A stretch of 64,000 nt of DNA from Pseudonocardia sp. HH130629-09 (GTDB lineage: Bacteria > Actinomycetota > Actinomycetes > Mycobacteriales > Pseudonocardiaceae). Each line of letters opens with the position of its first letter. Position 1 is the stretch's first letter. Position numbers and translations under genes: made by a program. Location of the stretch: the NCBI RefSeq assembly GCF_001294645.1, contig NZ_CP011868.1:62001-126000 (forward strand), read 5' to 3'. Shown here in pieces: positions 43,077 to 52,209 of this stretch. The notes below the pieces were generated by a model. The model searched no databases. It saw only the letters and a program-made list of their open reading frames with translations, and was not told the origin of the DNA.

Positions 43077-44767
43077 GCCCGGCCCCGGGCGGTCCGGCCT
43101 CCACCGTCGACGGTCGGGCCTTCCCCGCCGGAGGCCCGGCCGGCAGGGGGACGCGGCTGGCCCGTCCCGCGCCGCCCGCCCGCACCGCCCTGGCCGGGCT
43201 CGCCGCGGCCGCACTGGGCGTCGGCGCCGGGCAGGCGCTCGCGCTGCTGATCGCCCCGGCCGCCGGGCCGGTGAACGCCGTCGCCGAGCAGGTCGTGGCG
43301 CTCACCCCGCCCGCGCTCGCCGGTGCGGCGACGGTCGGGGCCGGGATCGGCAGCCGCTACACCGTCGTCGCCGGGGTGCTCGTCGTCCTGGCGCTCGCCG
43401 CGGCCGGGCTCGGGGCGCTGTCGCGCCGCTCACCGTGGCCGGGTGCGTGGGGGCTCGCGGTGCTCGGGCTGGCGGGCGTGGTCGCCGCGGCGACGGCGTC
43501 GGGCGCCGGTCAGCTCGACATGGTCCCGGCGGGTGCCGCCGCGGTCGTCGCGGTGACGGTGTTCCGGAAGCTGCACGCGCTGGCGGCCCGGATCCCCGCC
43601 CCGACCGCGGACGGGACGCTGCCCGACGGGCGGCCGGTCCGGTCGTCGCTGACCCGGCGGCGGTTCCTGCGCACCACCGCGCTGGCGGGGACGGGCGGGG
43701 TCGTGCTGGGCACCGGGGCCGCGGCTGCCGCGCCGCTGCTGCCCTCGGGCCGGATCGGGCCCGCACGCGAGGCGCTCACCGCCCGGATCCGGATGCTCGC
43801 CGCGCAGGGCCGCATCGCGGCCGCACCGGCGCTGCCCGCGGGGGCACAGGTACCCGGCGCGGCCGCGTTCACCACCGCGGTCGACGACTTCTACCGGATC
43901 GACACCGCGCTGCGGGTCCCGTCGGTCGACCCGGCGTCGTGGAGCCTGCGGGTGCACGGGCGGGTCGGGCGCGAGCTCACCCTCACCCTCGACGACCTGC
44001 TGACCCGCCCGCTCGTCGAACGCTGGGTGACGATGGCGTGCGTCTCCAACGAGGTCGGCGGCGACCTCGTCTCCACCACCCGGTTCACCGGCGTGGAGCT
44101 CGCGCCGCTGCTCGCGGCCGCGGAGCCCGACCCGGTCGCGGACCAGGCGCTGTCCACCTCCACCGACGGCTGGACGGCGGGCAGCCCGTCGTCGCTGCTG
44201 CTCGACCCCGCCCGCGGCGCGCTGCTCGCGGTCGCGATGGCCGGCCCGGATGGTCCGGTCGCGCTCCCGCCCGAGCACGGCTTCCCGGTGCGGATCGTCG
44301 TCCCCGGGCTCTACGGCTACGTCTCGGCCACCAAGTGGGTCACCGACATCGAGTTCACGACGTTCGGCGCGCGCGCCGACTACTGGCGCGCCCGCGGGTG
44401 GGCCCCGCCCGGACCGATGGAGACGGCCGCGCGGATCGAGTCGCCCGCCTCGTACGCGAGCGTGCCCGCCGGCCGGGTCGTGGTCACCGGCACCGCCTGG
44501 GCGGTCCCCCGGGGGATCCGCCGGGTCGAGGTCGGTGTGCAGGACGGCGGCGGGTCCGGGTCCTGGGTCACCGCCGAGCTCGCGCCGGTGCCCGCCGGCG
44601 GGGCGACCTGGCGGCAGTGGCGCGCCGAGCTGGACCTGCCGCCGGGCGGGTACACCCTGGTGTGCCGTGCCACCGACGGCGACGGCGTCGTCCAGACCGC
44701 CGAGCGCCGCTCCCCGCTGCCGGGGGCGGCGACCGGCTGGCCGACCCGCACGGTCACCGTGACCTGA
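43073..44767 (+). CDS. Membrane-anchored sulfite-oxidase-family molybdopterin enzyme
   Basis: Protein of 564 residues. The N-terminal 170 residues contain four to five hydrophobic spans; an internal Tat-like motif SLTRRRFLRTTALAG follows at about 188. The catalytic sulfite-oxidase/YedY-like domain has WSLRVHGRV, LTLDDLLTRP, the molybdenum ligand Cys in VTMACVSNEVGG, GFPVRIVVPGLYGYVSATKWV, and a C-terminal Mo-co dimerisation-like domain (IRRVEVGVQDGG). It is expected to be an oxidoreductase outside the membrane. The substrate, sulfite or an organic S/N-oxide, is unknown. It overlaps the glutaredoxin stop by 4 nt. Confidence 0.88.
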   Translation: MSPAPGGPASTVDGRAFPAGGPAGRGTRLARPAPPARTALAGLAAAALGVGAGQALALLIAPAAGPVNAVAEQVVALTPPALAGAATVGAGIGSRYTVVAGVLVVLALAAAGLGALSRRSPWPGAWGLAVLGLAGVVAAATASGAGQLDMVPAGAAAVVAVTVFRKLHALAARIPAPTADGTLPDGRPVRSSLTRRRFLRTTALAGTGGVVLGTGAAAAAPLLPSGRIGPAREALTARIRMLAAQGRIAAAPALPAGAQVPGAAAFTTAVDDFYRIDTALRVPSVDPASWSLRVHGRVGRELTLTLDDLLTRPLVERWVTMACVSNEVGGDLVSTTRFTGVELAPLLAAAEPDPVADQALSTSTDGWTAGSPSSLLLDPARGALLAVAMAGPDGPVALPPEHGFPVRIVVPGLYGYVSATKWVTDIEFTTFGARADYWRARGWAPPGPMETAARIESPASYASVPAGRVVVTGTAWAVPRGIRRVEVGVQDGGGSGSWVTAELAPVPAGGATWRQWRAELDLPPGGYTLVCRATDGDGVVQTAERRSPLPGAATGWPTRTVTVT

Positions 44768-44976
44768 GAGACGCCGATGGGCGGCGCCGACCTGGATCCC
44801 GGCGGGCCCCCTCCGCGCGGAGAGCTGTGTCACGAGCGGTCGTCAGGACTGCGTGACGGTGGTGTCGTGGGGAACGACGTGGCGGTCGTCGCACGACGAG
44901 CGGTTCCTGCCCGTCGATCACCGGTAGCTCCAGGTCAGGGGCGGGGCCGAGCACGGAGAGGACCAAGATCGCAACT

Positions 44977-45005
44977 TTGTGCGTGCCTTCACAAGCGGCT
45001 ACCGT
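44977..45005 (+). promoter_or_regulatory. Rex operator overlapping the rex-hem promoter
   Basis: TTGTGCGTGCCTTCACAA (44977-44994) matches the Rex consensus of TTGTGAA-N4-TTCACAA at all but two positions. Its first six bases also serve as a -35 (TTGTGC), followed at a 17-bp spacing by TACCGT (45000-45005), a good -10. Binding of Rex at low NADH would block polymerase. The predicted mRNA has a leader of about 250 nt before GTG 45262. Confidence 0.8.
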
Positions 45006-45261
45006 GGGTTCCCGTCGCCGGTCCCGGTGGCACGGTGCCCCTGCGGCGCCGAGGACGCCGGGTCTCGTCCGTCCGCAGCCCGTCCGCCCCGCCCGGCAGG
45101 TTCGCGGGCGTGCCGCGAGCACGCCGACGACCGGCCCCTGTACATCCCCGAACGGAGCACGCCCAGTCTCGATGACCGACCGCCCGCGGACAAGCCCCCG
45201 TGAGCAGGACGGCCGCCGGGACCCCGGCCGCCCGCCGACCGACGCCCGAGGAGGACGGCCC

Positions 45262-45990
45262 GTGACCCTGCCGCCCGAGTCCGGCGTCGCCGCGCCCGAC
45301 GGCACCGGCGAGCGCCCCGCGCGCCCGGTGCCCGAGGCGACCGTGTCCCGGCTCGCGGTGTACCTGCGCGTGCTCGGTGAGCTGCGCGACGCGGGCGTCG
45401 AGACGGTGTCGTCCGAGGAACTCGCCGGTGCCTCCGGCGTCAACTCGGCCAAGCTCCGCAAGGACCTGTCCTACCTGGGTTCCTACGGTGTGCGCGGCGT
45501 CGGTTACGACGTCGCCTCGCTGCAGGGTCGGCTGCAGGGCGAGCTGGGCATGGACCAGCGGCAGTCGGTCGCGCTGGTCGGCGTCGGCAACCTGGGCCAC
45601 GCCCTGGCCGGCTACTCCGGCTTCGCGGGCCGCGGCTTCCGGGTCAGCTCCCTGTTCGACGTCGACGACGACCTCGTCGGCAGCGAGATCAACGGCATCC
45701 GGGTGCGGCACGCGCGCGAGATCCCCGAGGTGTGCGCCGGGGGCGGCGTCACCATCGGGATGATCGCGACGCCGGGACCGGCTGCCCAGAAGGTCTGCGA
45801 CCTGCTCGTGGCGGCGGGTGTGCAGTCCATCCTCAACTTCGCTCCGGTGCTGCTCACAGTCCCGGACGACGTCGAGGTCCGCAAGGTCGACCTGTCGGTC
45901 GAGCTGCAGGTCCTCGCGTTCCACGTGGTGCGACGGCACACCGGTGCCGCCGCGGTGACGGACAAGACGAACGAATCGGTGGTGTCGTAG
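45262..45990 (+). CDS. rex: Redox-sensing repressor Rex
   Basis: Homodimeric repressor of 242 residues that binds DNA at low NADH/NAD+ ratio and controls respiratory genes. N-terminal winged helix: [53 protein letters not shown] (residues 53-90); Rossmann domain: [31 protein letters not shown]-terminal swapped helix after [30 protein letters not shown] 45262 has GGAGG at 9 nt; an in-frame ATG at 45171 is also open. It heads the hem genes as in Streptomyces, 4 bp before hemA. Confidence 0.95.
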   Translation: MTLPPESGVAAPDGTGERPARPVPEATVSRLAVYLRVLGELRDAGVETVSSEELAGASGVNSAKLRKDLSYLGSYGVRGVGYDVASLQGRLQGELGMDQRQSVALVGVGNLGHALAGYSGFAGRGFRVSSLFDVDDDLVGSEINGIRVRHAREIPEVCAGGGVTIGMIATPGPAAQKVCDLLVAAGVQSILNFAPVLLTVPDDVEVRKVDLSVELQVLAFHVVRRHTGAAAVTDKTNESVVS

Positions 45991-45994
45991 AGCC

Positions 45995-47431
45995 ATGAGC
46001 GTCCTCGTGGTCGGCCTGTCGCACCGCAGCGCGCCGGTCGAGGTGCTGGAGCGCCTCGCGGTCGCTCCAGGTGACGTGCCCAAGCTGCTCGAGGAGATGC
46101 TCGACCGCTCGCACGTGGAGGAGGCGATCGTCCTCTCCACGTGCAACCGGATCGAGATCTGCGCGGTCGTGGACGCGTTCCACGGCGGCCTCGGCGACAT
46201 CACCGACGTGCTCGGTGCCCATGCCGGGTTCCCGATCGGCGAGCTGTCCGAGCACCTGTTCGTGCACTACGCGGGCTCGGCGGTCCAGCACCTGTTCGCG
46301 CTGGCGGCGGGCCTGGACTCGATGGTGGTCGGCGAGTCGCAGATCCTCGGCCAGCTGCGCGGGGCCTACGCGGCCGCGGACACCGCGGGCGCCGTCGGCA
46401 AGGTCCTGCACGAGCTGGTGCAGCAGGCGCTGCGGGTCGGCAAACGGGTGCACGCCGGGACCGGTATCGACGAGGCGGGCGCCTCGGTCGTGTCGGAGGC
46501 CCTGCGCGACGCCGACCGCGAGTTCGGCGGGGACGGTCTGGCCGGGCGCCGCGCCGTCATCGTCGGGGCGGGCGCGATGGGCGCGCTGGCCGCGGCCCAC
46601 CTGCGTCGCGCCGGGGCGGGCGAGATCGTCGTGCTGAACCGGTCGGCCGAGCGCGGCGAGCGGCTCGTCGAGAAGATCCTGGAGCACGCCGACCCGGGCA
46701 CCACGGCGCGCTTCGCGGTGATGGACGACCTGGCCGCCGAGCTGCGCGAGACGGACCTGCTGCTGGCCTGTACCGGCGCGATCGGCCACGTCGTCGACGT
46801 CGAGCCGGTCGCGCAGGCGCTGAACGGCCGTACCACCCCCCTGGTCGTGTGCGACCTGGGCCTGCCGCGCGACGTCGACCCGGCCGTCGGCGAGCTGGCC
46901 GGCGTGCGCATGGTCGACCTGATCACCCTGCAGCGTCGGCTGCTCGACGTCGCCGACGGCGGCTCGGTCGCCGTGGCCCAGAAGATGGTCGACGCCGAGG
47001 CCCAGCAATACCTGGCCGGGCAGCGCTCGGCCGAGGTCACGCCGACGGTCACCGCGCTGCGCCGGCGCGCCTCGGAGGTCGTCGACGCCGAGCTGCTGCG
47101 CCTCGACTCGCGGCTGCCCGATCTGGACGCCCGGGTCCGCGAGGAGCTCTCCCGCACCGTGCGCCGGGTCGTCGACAAGCTGCTGCACACCCCCACCGTC
47201 CAGGTGAAGCGCCTGGCCGAGGGCCCGGACGGGGACAGCTACGCCGCGGCGCTGCGCACCCTGTTCGAACTCGACCCGCAGGCCGCCGCCGCGGTCGCCG
47301 CCCCGGTCCGTGGCGCCGACGCCAGCGTCGACGGCGGCGACGTCGCCGCCGCCCTGCGCTTCAGCGACCCCGCCGTGCCGTTCGACGTCACCCCGTCGAT
47401 CGGGTCCCGTCCCCCGGAACAGATCTCGTGA
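45995..47431 (+). CDS. hemA: Glutamyl-tRNA reductase HemA
   Basis: First enzyme of the C5 haem pathway: NADPH reduces glutamyl-tRNA to glutamate-1-semialdehyde. It has 478 residues. The catalytic domain has [16 protein letters not shown] and the nucleophile Cys50 in LSTCNRIE; the hinge has [18 protein letters not shown]; the NADPH domain has [21 protein letters not shown] and [14 protein letters not shown]; the dimerisation helix ends near [11 protein letters not shown] further 60 acidic/alanine residues lie at the C-terminus. It is co-transcribed with rex and overlaps hemC by 4 nt. Confidence 0.97.
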   Translation: MSVLVVGLSHRSAPVEVLERLAVAPGDVPKLLEEMLDRSHVEEAIVLSTCNRIEICAVVDAFHGGLGDITDVLGAHAGFPIGELSEHLFVHYAGSAVQHLFALAAGLDSMVVGESQILGQLRGAYAAADTAGAVGKVLHELVQQALRVGKRVHAGTGIDEAGASVVSEALRDADREFGGDGLAGRRAVIVGAGAMGALAAAHLRRAGAGEIVVLNRSAERGERLVEKILEHADPGTTARFAVMDDLAAELRETDLLLACTGAIGHVVDVEPVAQALNGRTTPLVVCDLGLPRDVDPAVGELAGVRMVDLITLQRRLLDVADGGSVAVAQKMVDAEAQQYLAGQRSAEVTPTVTALRRRASEVVDAELLRLDSRLPDLDARVREELSRTVRRVVDKLLHTPTVQVKRLAEGPDGDSYAAALRTLFELDPQAAAAVAAPVRGADASVDGGDVAAALRFSDPAVPFDVTPSIGSRPPEQIS

Positions 47432-48384
47432 GCGTCCTGAAGATCGGTACCCGGCCGTCGAAGCTGGCGGTCGCGCAGTCCACCACCGTGGCCGACCGGC
47501 TCGTCGCCGCCGGCCACCCGTGCGAGCTGGTCACCATCTCGACCAGCGGTGACCGCTCGTCGGCGCCGATCCCGCAGATCGGGGTGGGGGTGTTCGTCTC
47601 GCAGCTGCGCGACGCGCTCTACGCCGGCGAGATCGACGTGGCCGTGCACTCGTACAAGGACCTGCCGAGCGCGCAGCCCGAGGGGCTGACGATCGCGGCG
47701 GTCCCCGAGCGCGAGGACGTCCGCGACGCGCTGGTCACCGGCGGTCGGGTGCTCGGCGAGCTGGGCCGTGGTACCCGGGTCGGGACGGGATCCCCGCGCC
47801 GGACCGTGCAGCTGCACGCGCTCGGCCTGGGGCTGGAGGTGCTGCCGATCCGCGGGAACGTGGACACCCGGATCGGGAAGGTGCGGTCCGGCGAGCTGGA
47901 CGCGGTGGTCGTGGCCGCCGCGGGACTGCGCAGGCTGGGCCGCGTCGACGAGGCGGACGAGCTGATCGACCCGCTGCAGATGCTGCCCGCCCCGGCCCAG
48001 GGCGCGCTGGCGATCGAGTGCCGCACCGCCGACACCGACCTGGTGGCGGCGCTGGCCGCGGTGCTGGACGACAGCGGGGTGCGCTTCGCCGTCACCGCCG
48101 AGCGTGCGGTGCTCGCGGGCCTGGACGCCCAGTGCTTCACCCCCGTCGGGGCGCTCGCCGAGGTCGTCTCCGACCTCGACGACGACGGCCGCGCGGTCGA
48201 CCGGCTGTCGCTGCGCGGCGCGCTGGGGATCGGGGACATCGCGGGGGGCGACGTGGTGCGCGCCTCCGCCACCGGAGACATGGACGACGCAGAGAAGATC
48301 GGGGCCGCGGTCGCCCTCGAGCTTCTCGACCTGGGAGCCGAGGACCTGCGCCCCGCAGGTCCCGGTGGTCCCGCCAACCGCTGA
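47428..48384 (+). CDS. hemC: Porphobilinogen deaminase HemC
   Basis: Polymerises four porphobilinogens to hydroxymethylbilane; 318 residues. Seen: [39 protein letters not shown] and [13 protein letters not shown] (basic substrate-binding residues), and the dipyrromethane-cofactor Cys in [15 protein letters not shown] (about residue 235). GTG 47428 overlaps the hemA stop. 16 nt separate it from hemD. Confidence 0.97.
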   Translation: MSVLKIGTRPSKLAVAQSTTVADRLVAAGHPCELVTISTSGDRSSAPIPQIGVGVFVSQLRDALYAGEIDVAVHSYKDLPSAQPEGLTIAAVPEREDVRDALVTGGRVLGELGRGTRVGTGSPRRTVQLHALGLGLEVLPIRGNVDTRIGKVRSGELDAVVVAAAGLRRLGRVDEADELIDPLQMLPAPAQGALAIECRTADTDLVAALAAVLDDSGVRFAVTAERAVLAGLDAQCFTPVGALAEVVSDLDDDGRAVDRLSLRGALGIGDIAGGDVVRASATGDMDDAEKIGAAVALELLDLGAEDLRPAGPGGPANR

Positions 48385-48400
48385 TTCGGGAGTTTCTTCA

Positions 48401-49942
48401 ATGACAGGACCTGCCAACACCTCGGGGCGGATCGCCTTCGTGGGCAGCGGACCGGGGGACCCGGCGCTGCTCACCGTGCGTGCCCGGGACGTGCTCACCG
48501 GCTCGCCGCTGGTCATCACCGACCCGGACGTGCCCGAGGGCATCCTCGCCCTGGCCGCGGACGGCGCCGAGGTGCGCCCGGCCGTCGGGCAGCCCGCCGA
48601 CATCGCGAGCGACCTGCTCAGCGAGGCCGGTCAGGGCCGCTCGGTGGCCCGGCTGGTCTCCGGTGACCCGCTGACCAACGACGCCGTCGTCGCCGAGGCG
48701 ATGGCCGTGTCCGCCTCGGGCACGCCGTTCGACGTGGTTCCGGGCGTCCCGTCCTCGACCGCGGTCCCGGCCTACGCCGGTGTCGCGCTCGGGTCGGCGC
48801 ACGTCGAGGCCGACGTCCGCGCGGGTGTCGACTGGGCCGCGCTGGCCGCGAGCCCGGGCCCGGTCGTGCTGCACGCGACGAGCGCGCTGCTCGGCGACGT
48901 CGCCGCCGGTCTGACCGCCCAGGGCGTCCCGGACGAGACGCCGGTCGCGATCACCGCGGGCGGCACCACCTCCACCCAGCGGACCATCTCGTCGTCGGTC
49001 GGGCGGATCGCCGCCGACGGCGGTGACCTGGAGGGCGCGCTCGTCCTCACCGTCGGCGAGGCCGCCGGTCGCCGTGGCGAGCTGTCCTGGTGGGAGTCGC
49101 GCGCGCTCTACGGCTGGCGGGTCCTGGTGCCGCGCACCAAGGACCAGGCCGGCGTGATGAGCGAGCGGCTGCGGATGCACGGCGCCATCCCGGAGGAGGT
49201 GCCGACGATCGCCGTCGAGCCGCCCCGGTCGCCCGCGCAGATGGAGCGCTCGGTCAAGGGCCTGGTCGACGGCCGCTACCAGTGGGTCGTGTTCACCTCG
49301 ACCAACGCGGTCAAGGCCGTCTGGGAGAAGTTCGGTGAGTTCGGCCTCGACGCCCGCGCCTTCTCCGGCGTGAAGATCGCCTGCGTCGGCCGCTCGACCG
49401 CGGAGAAGGTCCGCGAGTTCGGCATCGAGCCCGAGCTCGTCCCCGACATCGACGAGGCTCAGTCCTCGACGTCCGAGGGCCTGCTGGACATCTTCCCGCC
49501 GCACGACGACGTCCTCGACCCGGTCGACCGGGTGCTGCTCCCGCGCGCCGACATCGCCACCGAGACGCTGTCGGCCGGGCTGCAGGAGCGCGGCTGGGAG
49601 GTCGACGACGTGACGGCCTACCGGACCGTCCGGGCCGCCCCGCCGCCCGCGCCGATCCGTGAGGCGATCAAGACCGGCGGCTTCGACGCGGTGTGCTTCA
49701 CCTCGTCGTCGACGGTGCGGAACCTGGTCGGCATCGCCGGCAAGCCGCACGCCCGGACCCTGGTCGCCTGCATCGGCCCGGCCACCGCGGAGACCGCGCG
49801 CGAGTTCGGCCTGCGGGTCGACGTGCAGCCCGAGGAGTCCCGGGTCCCGACCCTGGTCGACGCGCTGGCCAGCCACACCGCGAAGCTGCGCGCCGAGGGC
49901 AACCTGCCGCCGCCGAAGAAGGTGAAGGCTCGCCGCCGCTGA
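48401..49942 (+). CDS. hemD: Fused uroporphyrinogen methyltransferase-like/uroporphyrinogen-III synthase
   Basis: Fusion of 513 residues. The N-terminal half (about 8-235) is a SUMT/CobA-like methylase: FVGSGPGDPALLTVRARDVL, LVSGDPLTNDAVVAEAM, VVPGVPSSTAVPAYAGV, AITAGGTTSTQRT. The C-terminal half (about 250-495) is HemD: RVLVPRTKDQAGVMSERLRMHGA, WVVFTSTNAVKAVWEKF, ACVGRSTAEKVREFG, LLPRADIATETLSAGLQERG, FTSSSTVRNLVG, CIGPATAETAREFGL. The fusion channels hydroxymethylbilane to uroporphyrinogen III and possibly precorrin-2, as in Rv0511. A terminator-like hairpin follows. Confidence 0.95.
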   Translation: MTGPANTSGRIAFVGSGPGDPALLTVRARDVLTGSPLVITDPDVPEGILALAADGAEVRPAVGQPADIASDLLSEAGQGRSVARLVSGDPLTNDAVVAEAMAVSASGTPFDVVPGVPSSTAVPAYAGVALGSAHVEADVRAGVDWAALAASPGPVVLHATSALLGDVAAGLTAQGVPDETPVAITAGGTTSTQRTISSSVGRIAADGGDLEGALVLTVGEAAGRRGELSWWESRALYGWRVLVPRTKDQAGVMSERLRMHGAIPEEVPTIAVEPPRSPAQMERSVKGLVDGRYQWVVFTSTNAVKAVWEKFGEFGLDARAFSGVKIACVGRSTAEKVREFGIEPELVPDIDEAQSSTSEGLLDIFPPHDDVLDPVDRVLLPRADIATETLSAGLQERGWEVDDVTAYRTVRAAPPPAPIREAIKTGGFDAVCFTSSSTVRNLVGIAGKPHARTLVACIGPATAETAREFGLRVDVQPEESRVPTLVDALASHTAKLRAEGNLPPPKKVKARRR

Positions 49943-49986
49943 GCGTGCGAAGGGCGCATCGGCACTGCCGCTGAGCCGTCCCCGTC

Positions 49987-50022
49987 CGGCCCCGTACCGC
50001 CCCCCGAGGTGGTGCGGGGCCG
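49987..50022 (+). terminator. Hairpin between hemD and hemB
   Basis: CGGCCCCGTACC and GGTGCGGGGCCG pair over 12 bp with one G-T, loop 12 nt, 45 nt after the hemD stop. hemB has its own hexamer downstream (50043-50048), so the hairpin probably ends the rex-hemACD transcript. Confidence 0.55.
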
Positions 50023-50055
50023 ACGTGTGTCCGGCGCGGTCGTAGCCTGGTCCGC

Positions 50056-51036
50056 ATGGGTTTTCCGGCGCAGCGTCCCCGACGGTTGCGGACCACCCCC
50101 GCGATGCGGCGGCTGGTCTCCGAGACCGAGGTCCGTCCGCGGCAGCTGGTGCTGCCGATGTTCGTCCGTGAGGGCGCGACAGAGCCGGTCCCGATCGGCT
50201 CGATGCCCGGGGTCGTGCAGCACACCGGCGACTCGCTGCGCAAGGCGGCCGCGGAGGCGGCGGCCGCGGGCGTCGGCGGCGTGATGCTGTTCGGCGTCCC
50301 CGAGCACCACGACGCGACCGGCTCCGGCGCCGTCGACCCGGACGGCATCCTCAACGTCGGCCTGCGCGACGTGCGCTCCGAGGTCGGCGACGACCTGGTC
50401 GTGATGTCCGACCTGTGCCTCGACGAGTTCACCGACCACGGCCACTGCGGCGTGCTGGATGCCGACGGCGGCGTCGACAACGACGCGACGCTGGAGATCT
50501 ACGCGCGGATGGGTGTCGAGCAGGCCCGCGCGGGTGCTCACCTGGTCGGGCCCAGCGGCATGATGGACGGCCAGGTCGGCGTCATCCGCGCCGCGCTCGA
50601 CGAGGCCGGGTTCACCGATACCGGCATCCTCGCCTACACCGCGAAGTACGCCTCGGCGTTCTACGGCCCGTTCCGCGAGGCGGTGAACTCGCAGCTCACG
50701 GGTGACCGCAAGACCTACCAGCAGGACGGCGGCAACGCGCGCGAGGCCCTGCGCGAGCTCGCGCTCGACCTCGACGAGGGCGCCGACATTGTGATGGTCA
50801 AGCCCGCCCTGGCCTACCTCGACATCCTGGGCCGGGTGGCCGACGTCGCCGACGTGCCCGTCGCGGCGTACCAGATCTCCGGTGAGTACGCGATGGTCGA
50901 GGCTGCCGTCGCCCGGGGCTGGCTCGAGCGCGAGCGGACCATCATGGAGACGCTGACCTCGATCCGCCGCGCCGGTGCGGACGTGATCCTGACCTACTGG
51001 GCCACCGAGGTCGCGTCCTGGCTCGACCGGGGCTGA
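50056..51036 (+). CDS. hemB: Delta-aminolevulinic acid dehydratase HemB
   Basis: Condenses two ALA to porphobilinogen; 326 residues, TIM barrel. Schiff-base lysines are in [16 protein letters not shown] and [13 protein letters not shown]. The metal loop reads [15 protein letters not shown]: two of the three zinc cysteines of animal/yeast enzymes are kept and one is Asp, an intermediate metal site common in actinobacteria. TAGCCT (50043-50048) lies 7 nt before ATG 50056, indicating a leaderless transcript separate from hemACD. Confidence 0.96.
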   Translation: MGFPAQRPRRLRTTPAMRRLVSETEVRPRQLVLPMFVREGATEPVPIGSMPGVVQHTGDSLRKAAAEAAAAGVGGVMLFGVPEHHDATGSGAVDPDGILNVGLRDVRSEVGDDLVVMSDLCLDEFTDHGHCGVLDADGGVDNDATLEIYARMGVEQARAGAHLVGPSGMMDGQVGVIRAALDEAGFTDTGILAYTAKYASAFYGPFREAVNSQLTGDRKTYQQDGGNAREALRELALDLDEGADIVMVKPALAYLDILGRVADVADVPVAAYQISGEYAMVEAAVARGWLERERTIMETLTSIRRAGADVILTYWATEVASWLDRG

Positions 51037-51135
51037 TCCCGCCACCGTCGGGACGACTTCTGTTCTGCTCACGCGGTGGAGAGCGCGTCCGCCGTGGGCG
51101 GCCCGGGGAAGTTCCAGCGAGGCCACCTTTCTCCG

Positions 51136-51162
51136 AATTCGCTTACCCGGTAAGCGAGTTCG
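51136..51162. promoter_or_regulatory. 13-bp inverted repeat between hemB and a membrane gene
   Basis: GAATTCGCTTACC and GGTAAGCGAGTTC pair at 12 of 13 positions around a single C. It is AT-richer than its surroundings and lies 165 bp before the next gene and 99 bp after hemB, so it looks more like an operator for a dimeric (TetR-like) repressor than a terminator. Confidence 0.5.
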
Positions 51163-51174
51163 CAGACCCTGGGC

Positions 51175-51228
51175 CCCGATCCCGATCCCGATCCCGATCC
51201 CGATCCCGATCCCGATCCCGATCCCGAT
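51175..51228. repeat. Nine tandem CCCGAT hexamers
   Basis: CCCGAT is repeated nine times without error. It is non-coding on the plus strand; on the minus strand it would read as Gly-Ser repeats in an unsupported frame. Such a simple repeat can change length by slippage and might alter spacing upstream of the gene at 51327. Confidence 0.95.
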
Positions 51229-51326
51229 CTCGGCCCCGGCGCCGGGCGTCCGGCGAAGAGTGAATCGCGCCGTCGGGTACCGCCGAACGTGGCAAACCGG
51301 ACACCGGCACGGCTACCGTGGACGAC

Positions 51327-52187
51327 GTGAGCAGCGACCCCGGACAGCACGACGCCCCGCAGTACTACCGGCCCGGGCCGTCGACGGGGCGCTACCCGCA
51401 GTACCCGCAGAACCCGTACCCGAACGGCTGGCACGGCGGCTCCACGCCGCCGGCGTCGCCGCCGCAGGCACCCGCCTCGCCGGCACCGCAGCCGGGCTCG
51501 ACCGGGCACCCGGGCTCGACGGCACAGCCGGGCTCCGCAGCGCAGCCCGGCTCCGCAGCGCAGCCCGGCGCCGCAGCGCAGCCGGGTTCTGCAGCGCAGC
51601 CGCGGCCCGGGCAGCAGTCCGGCCCCGGGCCGCAGGCGGGGCAGGGCCCGCAGTGGAACACCGCGTCGGGCTGGGGACCGCCCCCGGCGGGTCTCGGCAG
51701 CGGGCCGCAGGGGCGTCCGGCCCGGCCTCGTCAGGTCGTGACCGCGCTCGTCGCGTTGATCGCGGCGGCGGTGCCGTTCGTGGTCACCGGCATCGGTTCG
51801 CTGTTCGTGACCGTCAACGAGTCGCTGCTGAACGACTCCGGCATCCCGCGAGGGGAGTTCGACGCCGCGCTGGCCGCGTCCGGGATGACGATGGCCCAGT
51901 TCGGCCAGGCGGTGCGGGTCATGGGCGTGGTCTTCCTGGTGCTGGCACTGGTCTGGATCGCGCTGGCGATCGCCGCGTTCCTCGGTGCTGCCGGGGCGCG
52001 GATCGCGCTGATCGTGCTGCTCGTGCTCTACGGGCTCCCACTACTGCTGATCATGTTGATCGGCGGGCAGCCCGTGTTCGCGGTGCTGGTCGTCGGCGTC
52101 GCCGCTGCCGGGGTCGCGCTGCTGTTCGGCCGCCCGGCGAAGGAGTGGTACGCCGCCCGCAAGCTCGGGGCCGCGAGCCGGTCCTGA
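51327..52187 (+). CDS. Proline-rich repeat protein with four membrane spans
   Basis: Protein of 286 residues, not assigned to a known family. The N-terminal 130 residues are Pro/Gly/Gln-rich with about six tandem PGSAAQ-type units (roughly residues 55-90, encoded by 18-bp DNA repeats). Four hydrophobic spans follow ([78 protein letters not shown]). GTG 51327 is preferred over GTG 51318 because TACCGT (51314-51319) lies 7 nt upstream and would overlap the earlier start. It is 22 bp before hemL. Confidence 0.7.
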   Translation: MSSDPGQHDAPQYYRPGPSTGRYPQYPQNPYPNGWHGGSTPPASPPQAPASPAPQPGSTGHPGSTAQPGSAAQPGSAAQPGAAAQPGSAAQPRPGQQSGPGPQAGQGPQWNTASGWGPPPAGLGSGPQGRPARPRQVVTALVALIAAAVPFVVTGIGSLFVTVNESLLNDSGIPRGEFDAALAASGMTMAQFGQAVRVMGVVFLVLALVWIALAIAAFLGAAGARIALIVLLVLYGLPLLLIMLIGGQPVFAVLVVGVAAAGVALLFGRPAKEWYAARKLGAASRS

Positions 52188-52209
52188 CACCGGCTGCGAG
52201 ACTGGGCCC

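Noticed and set aside
51175..51228. Tandem CCCGAT array considered as a CRISPR-like or iteron element
   Set aside because: Units are 6 bp with no spacers, no cas genes and no replication initiator nearby; a simple sequence repeat fits better.
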